NCBI RefSeq assembly: GCF_003465825.1
Contig: NZ_QSBV01000016.1
Location: forward strand, 1-60,089
DNA length: 60,089 bases
Origin: Collinsella sp. AF02-46-1
Lineage (GTDB): Bacteria > Actinomycetota > Coriobacteriia > Coriobacteriales > Coriobacteriaceae
Reading direction: 5' to 3'
Below, one piece after another: positions 23,939 through 32,201 of this stretch. Under the pieces are notes generated by a model. It worked only from the letters and a program-made list of their open reading frames with translations, was not told the DNA's origin and searched no databases. The position numbers and the translations under genes are program-made. Position 1 is the first letter of the stretch; each line of letters starts with the position of its first letter.

Positions 23939-25243
23939 CTACTTGCGCAGCGGCTTGGGCAGCGGAATGCCCGCCGCGATGACGGCGGCGATGATCATGC
24001 AGACGATACCCTTGAGCGGGAAGCACATGAGCAGCAGGCCCACAACCATGACCGGCTGACGCATAACGACGCCCATCGTCGAGGCGGTGCAGACGGCGAC
24101 GCAAAAGACCGGATCGGCGCCGGTGAGGATGGCAAGACCATAGCCCAGGCTCACACCCGAGAAGATAACCGGGAAGAAGTGGCCGCCACGCCAACCAAGG
24201 TTGATGAGGGCGGGCGTCAGCATGGCCTTAACAAGACCGGTCGCGATAAGCACGCCGGCGGGAATGGTCAGATAGGTCTCCATGAGCACGTCGGCTTGGG
24301 TCTCGCCGGCAAACATGGTGTAGGGCAGAGCCGTACCGCAGGCGGCAAGTACCAGACCGGCCAGCATTGCCTTAACGACAGGACGCTCTCCTATGGCCCG
24401 GGCAAACGTTTCGCTCGCGTGCTCAGAGACAAAGTACAGCCAGCCGCATACGGTGCCGACCAACGCCAGCGGAATGAGCCAGACAAGTTCCAGGTTGCCC
24501 ACCTGAGCGGACTCGAACCTGGTCATGCCCATGCCGCCGCCCATAAGCTGGCCGAGCAGCAGGTAGGTACCCAGACCGCCGGCAATCGCGATGCCGTAGA
24601 CCACGGTCTTTTGCGCCTTGGGCAGCTTGATGGTGATCTCGTCGGAGGCGGAATCCTCGTCTTCGTTGGCACCCTGACCGTCAGCACTTCCGGCGAGCGG
24701 CGCCACAAAGCCAAACACGGGCGCGGTAAAGAGTGCCGTCAGAGCAGCCTGGGTGCCCAGCAGCGTGAGCTCCCTAAACTCAGCTCCAAAGCGACGCATG
24801 CGGTCGCCGACCCAGCTGCACAGACCCGCGATAACGCCGGTCAGGCCGGCCTCCGGTCCAATGCTTCCGCCAAACAGCAGCGGCAGCAACGCCGCGAGCG
24901 AAAGCTTGCCCAGGTTGTCGTACGGATAGCGACCGTCTTGCTTAACCTTGGCCATTACCTGGTTGAGGTCATCGGTCTTGGTGCCCGTCATCTTTTCGTA
25001 CAGGCCGATCAGCAGGCCGCCCAGCAGGCAGACGAAAAACGGATACGGCAAAAACCCGAACGGGCCGCTCGCGAGCTCGGGTGAAGCGACGCCCAGCATA
25101 TGCGGGATCTCGGTCCATAGATAGTCGATACCGCGCTCCATCGCAAAGAAGAACAGCCAGACCGCGGTGCCCGCAAACGCACCGGTCGCAGCCACGCTCA
25201 CTAAGAACAGCGCACGGTTTTTGGGTTTTGCAAGGGTATCCAT
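23939..25243 (-). CDS. ClC-family chloride channel or antiporter
   Basis: 434 residues with ten or more membrane helices. GGSIGPEAGLTGVIAG stands for the conserved GxEGP region on the ion path, and LGWRGGHFFPVIFSGVSLGYG matches the G-x-F-x-P helix region of ClC proteins. A polar segment rich in D and E (SADGQGANEDEDSASDE, near residue 195) interrupts the helices, unusual for ClC proteins. Whether it is a channel or a H+/Cl- (or F-) exchanger cannot be told. GGGAGG precedes the start. Confidence 0.85.
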   Translation of the reverse strand: MDTLAKPKNRALFLVSVAATGAFAGTAVWLFFFAMERGIDYLWTEIPHMLGVASPELASGPFGFLPYPFFVCLLGGLLIGLYEKMTGTKTDDLNQVMAKVKQDGRYPYDNLGKLSLAALLPLLFGGSIGPEAGLTGVIAGLCSWVGDRMRRFGAEFRELTLLGTQAALTALFTAPVFGFVAPLAGSADGQGANEDEDSASDEITIKLPKAQKTVVYGIAIAGGLGTYLLLGQLMGGGMGMTRFESAQVGNLELVWLIPLALVGTVCGWLYFVSEHASETFARAIGERPVVKAMLAGLVLAACGTALPYTMFAGETQADVLMETYLTIPAGVLIATGLVKAMLTPALINLGWRGGHFFPVIFSGVSLGYGLAILTGADPVFCVAVCTASTMGVVMRQPVMVVGLLLMCFPLKGIVCMIIAAVIAAGIPLPKPLRK

Positions 25244-25368
25244 CGGGACCTCCCGTGGTCAAATCGACAAAGATACGTTTTATTGTAGGACGAGCAGGCC
25301 TCGGGCGGGCTAACCATCTACGCCGCGAACGGTGCCGTTGGGTGCCGCACGAGCGATGAGCCTAAGGC

Positions 25369-25902
25369 TTAGGCGCCGATAATCGATGCGATTTGACGCA
25401 GGTCGTCGGCAAAGTAGATGCCGGTCTGGCGCTGCGGGCTCGATAGGCCCTTGTCGATCATGCGCCCGAGCAGCGACTTAAGATCGTTGTAGTAGCCCCC
25501 GAGGTTGTACAGGATGCACGGCGCATCGAGATGCCCCAACGACACGGCGGACATGACCTCGGCAATCTCCTCGAGCGTGCCCGTACCGCCCGGGAAGGCG
25601 ATGAACGCGTCGCCGAGCTCGATCATCTTGGCCTTACGCTCGGCCATGTCACTCGTCACGATGAGATCGTCAATACCGTCGTGTTGAAACTCTGCCTCGA
25701 TAAAAAAGCTCGGCTCAACGCCCGTCACATGCCCGCCAGCATTGAGCACGCTATCGGCAAGCGCGCCCATCAGGCCCGACTTGGAGCCGCCGTATACCAG
25801 CGCGTGGCCGTTGGAGCCAATCCACGTGCCGAGCTCTCGCACTGCAGGCAGAAACGCCGGGTCGTTGCCGACGCTCGCGCCCAGGTATACCGTGATATTC
25901 AT
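25369..25902 (-). CDS. LOG-family (TIGR00730) nucleoside-monophosphate phosphoribohydrolase
   Basis: 177 residues with the Rossmann-like LOG fold: YGGSKSGLMGALADSVL near residue 38 and the catalytic PGGTGTLEEIAEVM (usual form PGGxGTxxE) near residue 104. Family members split cytokinin-type or other nucleoside 5'-monophosphates into base and ribose 5-phosphate. GAGGGGGACTGAAT precedes the ATG. A single gene between the ClC and potassium channel genes on the same strand. Confidence 0.9.
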   Translation of the reverse strand: MNITVYLGASVGNDPAFLPAVRELGTWIGSNGHALVYGGSKSGLMGALADSVLNAGGHVTGVEPSFFIEAEFQHDGIDDLIVTSDMAERKAKMIELGDAFIAFPGGTGTLEEIAEVMSAVSLGHLDAPCILYNLGGYYNDLKSLLGRMIDKGLSSPQRQTGIYFADDLRQIASIIGA

Positions 25903-25938
25903 ATTCAGTCCCCCTCGTCGTGACGCGCGTCGCCCGTT

Positions 25939-26364
25939 CTAGCGTTGGCGTCGGCGATATTCGCGCACACGGCGCGACAGGTCGGCGAGCTCGTCACGAT
26001 CGAGCTCTTCCAAATGCTCGAGATCGTCCATAAAGCGCGCCATGGTGTCCTTTTGACGCATCTTGATGAGCGTGTTGCAGTAGTTCACCGCCACGCCCGT
26101 GAGCATGGCGATGTAGAAGATGCTGATGACGCTCAAAACGACGGTGATAGCGCGGGCAACCGGCGTCTCGGCCGGGATATCACCGAAGCCGATCGTCGAT
26201 ACGGTCTCAAAGCTAAACCAGAGGCCGTCGCCAAACGTGAGGGTCGTGGGCTCGGACAGCCAGACGGCCGTCGAGCACAGCAGATAGAAGACGAGAAACA
26301 GGCCCGTGATGCGCGCAAAGCCAGCCTGGCGCAACACGTCAGCAAGCGTCCTCAACTTGTTCAT
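25939..26364 (-). CDS. Two-helix potassium channel protein
   Basis: 141 residues: first span ITGLFLVFYLLCSTAVWLS, pore helix and selectivity filter TIGFGDI (a variant of TVGYGD), second span AITVVLSVISIFYIAMLTG, and a charged helical C-terminus (MDDLEHLEELDRDELADLSRRV). This is the minimal Ion_trans_2 arrangement; four copies would form a K+ channel. No RCK/TrkA-N regulatory domain is attached. Start 26364 follows AGAGGTCGCG; the longer frame runs into the palindrome at 26436. Confidence 0.85.
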   Translation of the reverse strand: MNKLRTLADVLRQAGFARITGLFLVFYLLCSTAVWLSEPTTLTFGDGLWFSFETVSTIGFGDIPAETPVARAITVVLSVISIFYIAMLTGVAVNYCNTLIKMRQKDTMARFMDDLEHLEELDRDELADLSRRVREYRRRQR

Positions 26365-26435
26365 CGCGACCTCTTTTCCCAGACGCCCAATCACATTCGC
26401 TCGGTATTGTCCCACGCCTCCCCCGCAAACGGAAC

Positions 26436-26491
26436 TAGTCATTGGGGACGTTCTTAAATGACTAGTCAAACAAGAACGTCCCCAATGACTA
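26436..26491. repeat. Dispersed palindrome family B, copy 2 (perfect)
   Basis: Arm TAGTCATTGGGGACGTTCTT (20 bp) is perfectly inverted around a 16-base loop that itself contains TGACTAGTCA. It lies in the divergent region between the channel gene and the sensor kinase gene. Confidence 0.95.
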
Positions 26492-26577
26492 CCTGACCGT
26501 TTAGCGGTGCGGTGGCTGAGTGGGCAGGTTGAGCTGGTATCCTTATGTGATACTGTCTCGACTCGATAGGATTACAT

Positions 26578-29382
26578 GTGAAACCTTCCGCCATCCTTCG
26601 TTTGGCTCTATATCGCACCCTAGCCGTCGCGGTTGCCGTACTCACCGTACTGAGCGCCGTCATGCCTGCCCCCGCCTTTGCCGCCGACTCCGACCACCAG
26701 GTCAAGACGGTCCGCGTTGGCTGGCTCGTCAACAACAAAGGCTTCCAGGAAGGCACGCCGGGCGAGCGCCTCTCGGGATGGGGCTACGAGTACCTCCAGA
26801 CCCTCTCGTATTACACAAAGGGCTGGCAATACGAATACGTTAGCGGCACCTTCTCCGAGCTTATGGACATGCTCGAGGCAGGCGAAATCGACCTCATGCC
26901 CAACATCTCGTATTCGGCAGAACGCGAGCAGAAGCTGCTCTTTTCCTCAAATCCCGAGGGCACCGAGCGCTACTATATCTACGCCAGGCCCGACCGCGAC
27001 GATCTAGCCAAGGGTGACCCTCAGGCGCTCCAAGGCCTCACCATCGGCTGCAACTCTGGCGTTATGCAAACTATCGTCGGCCAGCAGTGGCTCGCCAACG
27101 AAGACGTTACCTGCACCTATAAAGAAATCGACACCGGCAGCGCCCTCTTTGAGGCGCTTGCAGACGGCGAGGTCGACGCCGTCATCATGAACGACACCAT
27201 TTCGTCGCCCGATGCGTCACCCATGTTCTACGTAGGCTCGAGCGACTACTATTTTGCCGTTCCCAAAAGCCGCCCTGACCTGATGAACGACATCAACGCC
27301 GCCATGACGACCATCGCCCGCGATAACCCGCGCTATAACGAGGAAGTCAAAACGAGTTACTCGACCCAAAACAGTGGCTCGTCATCGCTCACCGGCACCG
27401 AGACCACCTGGCTCAAAGAAAACGGCAATACCATCACGCTCGGCTATCTTAAAAACCAACTTCCCTACTGTACGCAAAATGACGACGGCGAGATGGAAGG
27501 GTCGCTCGCCTCGCTTGCAACGACGTTGCACGACAAGTTTGACATTACGGTCAAAACAATCGCACTCTCGAACAACAAGCAAATGATCAAAGCCCTTTCC
27601 AACGGGACCATCGATGTCGCCCTGCCGTTGTTTCGCGACTACTGGCTCGCCGAACAGACAGGGGTCATCCAGTCAAACTCGATGGGAACGGTTTCGCTGA
27701 CCGCCATTCACAGTGGCAAAAACCTGAACAGCGACCTTAAGAACATCGCTTGTACAAAGAGCACAATCGTTAACCGTTTTGAGCTCGAAAGTCTCTTTCC
27801 GAACGCAACGGTAACCGAGTATTCGAATGACGGCGAGGTGCTCAAAGCCCTCGATGAGGGGAAGGCACGTTGCATCATTGTCCCCAGCACGCGCCTGGAA
27901 ACTCTCCGCGACATCTACGACATCGAGGATTTCGAAACACAGGAACTCACCAACACGGCACAACTATCGTGTTTAATTTCGCGCGGCAAGCCCGAGCTGC
28001 TGGGAATCATCAATAAGGGCATCGTCAATGCAGGTGAATCGCTCTCTGCAAACAGCTATTTCCCCACATCGTACTCGGCGCAAGAATCGGATGCGTTCCG
28101 ACTTCTCTACCGCAACCGCATCGTCATTGCGGCAGTCGTCATTTGCATTTTGCTCACCGGCATCGTCATCCTTGTCTGGTCGCTTTACCGCGCACAGGAG
28201 GAACGGCAGAAAGCCGATGCCGCCAACGCCGCCAAAACCGCTTTCCTCACGCGCATGAGCCACGACATCCGCACGCCGCTCAACGGCATCCTGGGCCTTA
28301 TCGAAATTGAGGAATTGAGAGAAGGCGACATGCAGGTCGCCCGCGAAAGCCGCGCCAAGGCGCGCGTTGCCGCCAATCACCTGCTGTCACTGATTAACGA
28401 CATCCTCGAGATGGGCAGGATCGAGGAGCGCAAAGTGACGCTCGAGCACGAATCATTCAACCTTAAAGAGCTGTGCGACAATGCGCTCGTACTGTGCAAG
28501 CTCCGCGCATCGGACCGCGGCATAACCATGCTCGACACCAGCGAGCCCTACGCTGTCGACCAATATATGATCGGCAGCCCCACCCATATTCGGCAGATCC
28601 TTGTCAACCTGCTCGACAACAGCATCAAGTACAACAAGCACGGAGGCACCGTCACGTTCTCATCGACCATCAAACCGGTCGACGACGAGCACGCCGTGTT
28701 TTGCTTTAGCGTCTCGGATACCGGCATTGGTATGACATCCGAGTTTTTGGCACACATTTACGAGCCGTTTGCCCAGGAAGGCGACGATGCGCGCAGCAAG
28801 TTCCAAGGAACCGGCATTGGCATGTCTATCGTCAAATCGCTCATCGATATGATGGGCGGCACGATTGAGATTTCGAGTGAGGTTGGCGTGGGGAGTACGT
28901 TTGACGTCCGGATTCCGCTCGATATCGACAAGAACCCTCAGATAAAAGAGTGTGCAGACACGCAGGTAAGCAGCTGCTCACTCGCCGGCATGAACGTCCT
29001 TTTGGCAGAAGATAACGAACTCAATGCCGAGATTGCCCAAGCTCTGCTCGAAAGCGAAGGCATCGTCGTGACTCGCGCCGCCGACGGCAACGAAACGGTC
29101 GATCTATATGTTGGTCGTCCCACCGGCAGCTTCGATGCAATCCTGATGGACATCATGATGCCGGGCATGGACGGCTACGAGGCAACCCGGGCGATCCGCC
29201 TGAGCGAAAAGGCCGATGCGGCCGACATCCCCATCATCGCGCTCACCGCCAACGCCTTTGCCGAAGACGCCAAGGCGGCACACGACGCCGGCATGAACGC
29301 CCATCTGCCCAAACCGCTCGACTTTAGCAAGCTCAAAAACATACTCGCCTGTATCAAGAAAAATGGGGCTGTTTCGCTATAG
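26578..29382 (+). CDS. BvgS-like hybrid sensor histidine kinase with two solute-binding domains
   Basis: 934 residues. A signal-anchor segment ending at PAFAADS, two successive periplasmic SBP_bac_3 domains (about 40-265 and 280-500), a membrane span IVIAAVVICILLTGIVILVW near residue 520, HisKA with SHDIRTPLNG (H562), HATPase with N, G1 SDTGIGM and G2 GTGIGMSIV boxes, and a C-terminal receiver with D858 in LMDIMMPGMDG. No Hpt domain or partner regulator is adjacent, so phosphotransfer must continue elsewhere. The start is GTG, 24 bases after a GATACT -10-like word. Amino-acid-like ligands are typical for these sensor domains. Confidence 0.92.
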   Translation: MKPSAILRLALYRTLAVAVAVLTVLSAVMPAPAFAADSDHQVKTVRVGWLVNNKGFQEGTPGERLSGWGYEYLQTLSYYTKGWQYEYVSGTFSELMDMLEAGEIDLMPNISYSAEREQKLLFSSNPEGTERYYIYARPDRDDLAKGDPQALQGLTIGCNSGVMQTIVGQQWLANEDVTCTYKEIDTGSALFEALADGEVDAVIMNDTISSPDASPMFYVGSSDYYFAVPKSRPDLMNDINAAMTTIARDNPRYNEEVKTSYSTQNSGSSSLTGTETTWLKENGNTITLGYLKNQLPYCTQNDDGEMEGSLASLATTLHDKFDITVKTIALSNNKQMIKALSNGTIDVALPLFRDYWLAEQTGVIQSNSMGTVSLTAIHSGKNLNSDLKNIACTKSTIVNRFELESLFPNATVTEYSNDGEVLKALDEGKARCIIVPSTRLETLRDIYDIEDFETQELTNTAQLSCLISRGKPELLGIINKGIVNAGESLSANSYFPTSYSAQESDAFRLLYRNRIVIAAVVICILLTGIVILVWSLYRAQEERQKADAANAAKTAFLTRMSHDIRTPLNGILGLIEIEELREGDMQVARESRAKARVAANHLLSLINDILEMGRIEERKVTLEHESFNLKELCDNALVLCKLRASDRGITMLDTSEPYAVDQYMIGSPTHIRQILVNLLDNSIKYNKHGGTVTFSSTIKPVDDEHAVFCFSVSDTGIGMTSEFLAHIYEPFAQEGDDARSKFQGTGIGMSIVKSLIDMMGGTIEISSEVGVGSTFDVRIPLDIDKNPQIKECADTQVSSCSLAGMNVLLAEDNELNAEIAQALLESEGIVVTRAADGNETVDLYVGRPTGSFDAILMDIMMPGMDGYEATRAIRLSEKADAADIPIIALTANAFAEDAKAAHDAGMNAHLPKPLDFSKLKNILACIKKNGAVSL

Positions 29383-29423
29383 TTTGTGCTCAACCACCAT
29401 GCGCAGTAGAAAGGAAGCCAACG

Positions 29424-29903
29424 ATGTTTAGGCCCTTACGTCGAAAGAAACGCGCCATCACCGACGAGAAAGCGCGCGAACTGCTCGCTACCTGCAAGCG
29501 CGGCGTCTTTGCCGTCAACGGCGATGATGGCTACCCCTATGCCATTCCCGTCAACTACTTCTTTGACGCCGAGCACGACAAGATTTATTTCCATGGCGCC
29601 AAGGCTGGCCACAAGGTCGATTCACTCAAGCATGATGATAAAGTCTGCTTTACCGTTTACGGCAACGAGTGGTACAAGGACGGCGACTGGGCTCCCTACG
29701 TTATGAGTACCGTTGTCTTTGGTCGTTGTCGCCTGGTAGATGAAGCGCCCGCGTTTATCGAGGACAAAGTCCGTCAGCTCGCGCTTAAGTACTACCCTTC
29801 TGCCGAAGAAGTCGAGGAGGAGATCGCCAAAGACATAAAGGGCGTCCAACTCTACGAGATTTCGATTGAACATCTTTGCGGCAAGCAGATTCATGAAAAG
29901 TAG
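29424..29903 (+). CDS. NimA-like pyridoxamine 5'-phosphate oxidase-family protein
   Basis: 159 residues with a split-barrel flavin-binding fold: KRGVFAVNGDDGYPYAIPVNY, DKIYFHGAKAGHKVDSLKHDD and CFTVYGNEWYKDGDWAPYV match the NimA/PNPOx-like group, small FMN proteins of which some reduce nitroimidazoles. Physiological role unknown. AAAGGAAGCCAACG precedes the ATG. It is 41 bases downstream of the sensor kinase gene and could be read from the same transcript. Confidence 0.85.
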   Translation: MFRPLRRKKRAITDEKARELLATCKRGVFAVNGDDGYPYAIPVNYFFDAEHDKIYFHGAKAGHKVDSLKHDDKVCFTVYGNEWYKDGDWAPYVMSTVVFGRCRLVDEAPAFIEDKVRQLALKYYPSAEEVEEEIAKDIKGVQLYEISIEHLCGKQIHEK

Positions 29904-29936
29904 CGAATGCGGAAAACGCGCTCGCTACCCTCTGCA

Positions 29937-29977
29937 CCCCATGTGCCCACGCATTTTGACGGCGTGGGCACATGGGG
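29937..29977. terminator. 16-bp perfect hairpin between convergent genes
   Basis: CCCCATGTGCCCACGC pairs perfectly with GCGTGGGCACATGGGG around a nine-base loop. No U-run follows on either strand, so it may act as a barrier, a 3'-end stabiliser or a factor-dependent terminator rather than a classical one. Confidence 0.6.
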
Positions 29978-29999
29978 CAGCACTCGAATCGAGCGCCCC

Positions 30000-31211
30000 C
30001 TATACCCCAAAAACGTAGCGGTCCAGGCGCTCACACGCCTCCTTTACCCGCGAAAGCGGCAGTGCCAGATTCACGCGGATGTGACAGGGCCCGTGGAACG
30101 GGCGGCCGTCCTGATACCCCACGCCCACGCGCGCCCCCTCGTCGAGCAGCCACTGAATATCGCGGCCATGCTCGAGGCACCACTCGGTGCAGTCCAGAAA
30201 CACCATGTACGTGCCCTGCGGACGCGAATAGCCCACGCCCTCAAAATGCTCGTCCACGTAATCGCAGAAGTAGTCAATGTTGCCCTGGATGACCTGATTG
30301 AGCTCATCGACCCACTCGTAGCCCTGCGGCTGGTAGGCGCCGATAAGCGCGTGCATCGAAAGGACGTTCATCTCGTTGTAGTGAGTCTTGTTGGACACGG
30401 CGCACACGCGGTCGCGCAGCGTCTCGTTATAGATGATGTGGTAGCTGCCGACCAGGCCCGCCAGGTTGAACGTCTTGCTGGGCGCGTAGAGGGCAACCGT
30501 GCGCATGCGGGCATCCTCGCTCACCGACTGCGTCGGGATATGTCTGTGACCCGGCAGGATGATATCGGACCAAATCTCATCCGAGATCACCACGCAATCG
30601 TGCTGGCGATAGATGTCCATGGCACGTTCGATCTCGTCGCGCTCCCATACGCGGCCGCAGGGATTGTGCGGCGAGCAGAACACCGCGGCGTGGATGTGGT
30701 TTTGGACGAGCTTGTGCTCCATGTCCTCAAAGTCCATGCGCCACACGCCCTGGTCGTCGAGCTTAAGCGGGCTGTGGACAATGCGATAGCCCGCGGCTTC
30801 GATGGACTTGGTAAAGCCGATGTAGGTAGGGCTGTGGACCAGCACCGCATCGCCCGGCTGGACATACGCCCGCAGGGTCGACACGACACCGCCCAGCACG
30901 CCGTTTTCGTAGCCGATATGCTCCGGGAGCAGACCCTCGACGCCATTACGTCGGCTCTGCCATTCGATGATGCGGTCGAAGTACTCGTCGCGCGGATCGA
31001 AATAGCCAAACATGGGATGCTGGGCGCGCTGAATGATGTGCTCCTGGACCGTGGGCACCGTGGCAAAGTTCATGTCCGCCACCCACATGGGGATGCGGTC
31101 GAAGCCCTCGTCGGGCGCGTTCGGAGCCATGCCAGGGATCTCGCCCCAGGAGTCAACGGCGATGGCGTCCATGCCGTGGCGGTCGATAAGCGAAGTAAAG
31201 TCGTATTTCAT
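30000..31211 (-). CDS. MalY/PatB-family aminotransferase (cystathionine beta-lyase type)
   Basis: 403 residues, fold-type I PLP enzyme. FDRIPMWVADMNFATVPTV near residue 38 and the PLP lysine in YAPSKTFNLAGLVGSY (about residue 245) are characteristic; CSPHNPCGRVW holds the asparagine that contacts PLP and VISDEIWSDI the aspartate. PatB/MalY enzymes cleave C-S bonds of cystathionine or cysteine conjugates, releasing pyruvate, ammonia and a thiol (H2S from cysteine). GGGAGCTCAGC precedes the start. Single gene. Confidence 0.92.
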   Translation of the reverse strand: MKYDFTSLIDRHGMDAIAVDSWGEIPGMAPNAPDEGFDRIPMWVADMNFATVPTVQEHIIQRAQHPMFGYFDPRDEYFDRIIEWQSRRNGVEGLLPEHIGYENGVLGGVVSTLRAYVQPGDAVLVHSPTYIGFTKSIEAAGYRIVHSPLKLDDQGVWRMDFEDMEHKLVQNHIHAAVFCSPHNPCGRVWERDEIERAMDIYRQHDCVVISDEIWSDIILPGHRHIPTQSVSEDARMRTVALYAPSKTFNLAGLVGSYHIIYNETLRDRVCAVSNKTHYNEMNVLSMHALIGAYQPQGYEWVDELNQVIQGNIDYFCDYVDEHFEGVGYSRPQGTYMVFLDCTEWCLEHGRDIQWLLDEGARVGVGYQDGRPFHGPCHIRVNLALPLSRVKEACERLDRYVFGV

Positions 31212-31323
31212 GCTGAGCTCCCGTGCAAAGCGGATTGTTTTGATAGGCGTTATTGTCCACCAGCGTGGGCGATTTTGGCACGGGGTTTGGCGTTGAATTT
31301 GGCGAGCGCCGTCGAATGGCCAG

Positions 31324-32061
31324 CTAGTCCCGTGCGTCGTTGACGGCGGTTACCGTCAAGCTGGTTCCATCAACCGTAAACGATATGTCGAGCCCGGCGT
31401 AAGCCAAGTGGTACACGCGGTTTGGCTCGTGCTTGCTGCCCGCGCGGCGCGGATCTTGGCGAAGGACCTCTATCAAGCCGGAGAGCTTTGCGGGCGGGAC
31501 CATATCCTGCAGCGCATGCGGAAACTCAACGTCGAGATCTTGCCACGGCGCATCCTCAATCCAGCCGCCTGTCGCATCCGGGTGACAGTCCGCAAACGGA
31601 ATGTAGGGCTTAATGTCGTAGATGGGCGTGCCGTCGCGCAGATCGGCCCCTAGCACATGGATGATGGGGGCGTCGTCGTTAAGCTCCACGCGGTCGAGCT
31701 TGACGCAGGTAAGACCGATGGGATTGGGGCGAAACGGGCTGCGTGTGGCAAATACGCCCACGCGCTCGGCTCCACCCAAGCGCGGCGGTCGCACGGTCTT
31801 CGACCACTTGGCGTTGGTGCCAGACCTGTCCTGCGTCTTGGCATCGGCGGCGATGTCTTCCGCCGTGCCGCCGGGCGTTCCGTTTTCAAAGCGCCAGAGC
31901 AGCCACAGGTGCGAGAAGGAGTCCAAGCCCTCAACCGCCGCGTTGGAAGCATATTCCGGCTCAAAGACAATGCGCCCCTCAAGATGGGGCGCCAAAAAGC
32001 TGTTGCGCGGGATGCCGAACTTCTGCGGCAGGTCGGTATGTATGTGTGCAATAGGTTCCAT
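31324..32061 (-). CDS. trmO: tRNA t6A37 methyltransferase, TrmO-like
   Basis: 245 residues. TrmO methylates the N6 of threonylcarbamoyladenosine-37 in tRNA. IAHIHTDLPQKFGIPRNSFL, then EGLDSFSHLWLLWRFE, GVFATRSPFRPNPIGLTCVKL, and HVLGADLRDGTPIYDIKPY are the classic TsaA/YaeB motifs, and the C-terminal part has the RxD(PR)R-containing LRQDPRR.. region. The start at 32061 fits the family, but there is no Shine-Dalgarno; TACAAT on the minus strand (32069-32074) is placed so that transcription could start at the ATG, i.e. a leaderless mRNA. Confidence 0.9.
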   Translation of the reverse strand: MEPIAHIHTDLPQKFGIPRNSFLAPHLEGRIVFEPEYASNAAVEGLDSFSHLWLLWRFENGTPGGTAEDIAADAKTQDRSGTNAKWSKTVRPPRLGGAERVGVFATRSPFRPNPIGLTCVKLDRVELNDDAPIIHVLGADLRDGTPIYDIKPYIPFADCHPDATGGWIEDAPWQDLDVEFPHALQDMVPPAKLSGLIEVLRQDPRRAGSKHEPNRVYHLAYAGLDISFTVDGTSLTVTAVNDARD

Positions 32062-32068
32062 GCCGGTC

Positions 32069-32074
32069 ATTGTA
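32069..32074 (-). promoter_or_regulatory. -10-like TACAAT directly before trmO
   Basis: TACAAT on the minus strand ends 7 bases before the ATG at 32061, the normal distance to +1. Together with the absence of a ribosome binding site it suggests a leaderless transcript. Confidence 0.4.
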
Positions 32075-32142
32075 CGGCACAGGCGCGCGGGGCGCAGGCT
32101 GCGATTCTCTCTCATCGTCATCTGCATGCAACCAACGGTTGC

Positions 32143-32171
32143 TTGGAAGGACATCGGCTGCCGCGTATGCT
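32143..32171 (+). promoter_or_regulatory. Promoter of the XRE-TipAS regulator
   Basis: TTGGAA (32143-32148), 17-base spacer, TATGCT (32166-32171), followed after 30 bases by the start at 32202. Confidence 0.45.
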
Positions 32172-32201
32172 TAAGCCAACAAGCAGCAGAAAGGAGCCAT
32201 T

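Noticed and set aside
23729..25084. 451-codon plus-strand open frame
   Set aside because: Antisense to the ClC gene and starting inside the EamA gene in another frame.
26506..26545. tRNA-Ser/Leu-like start (GCGGTGGCTGAGTGGGCAGG)
   Set aside because: No anticodon arm, T-arm or acceptor complement can be built; the sequence runs into the kinase promoter.
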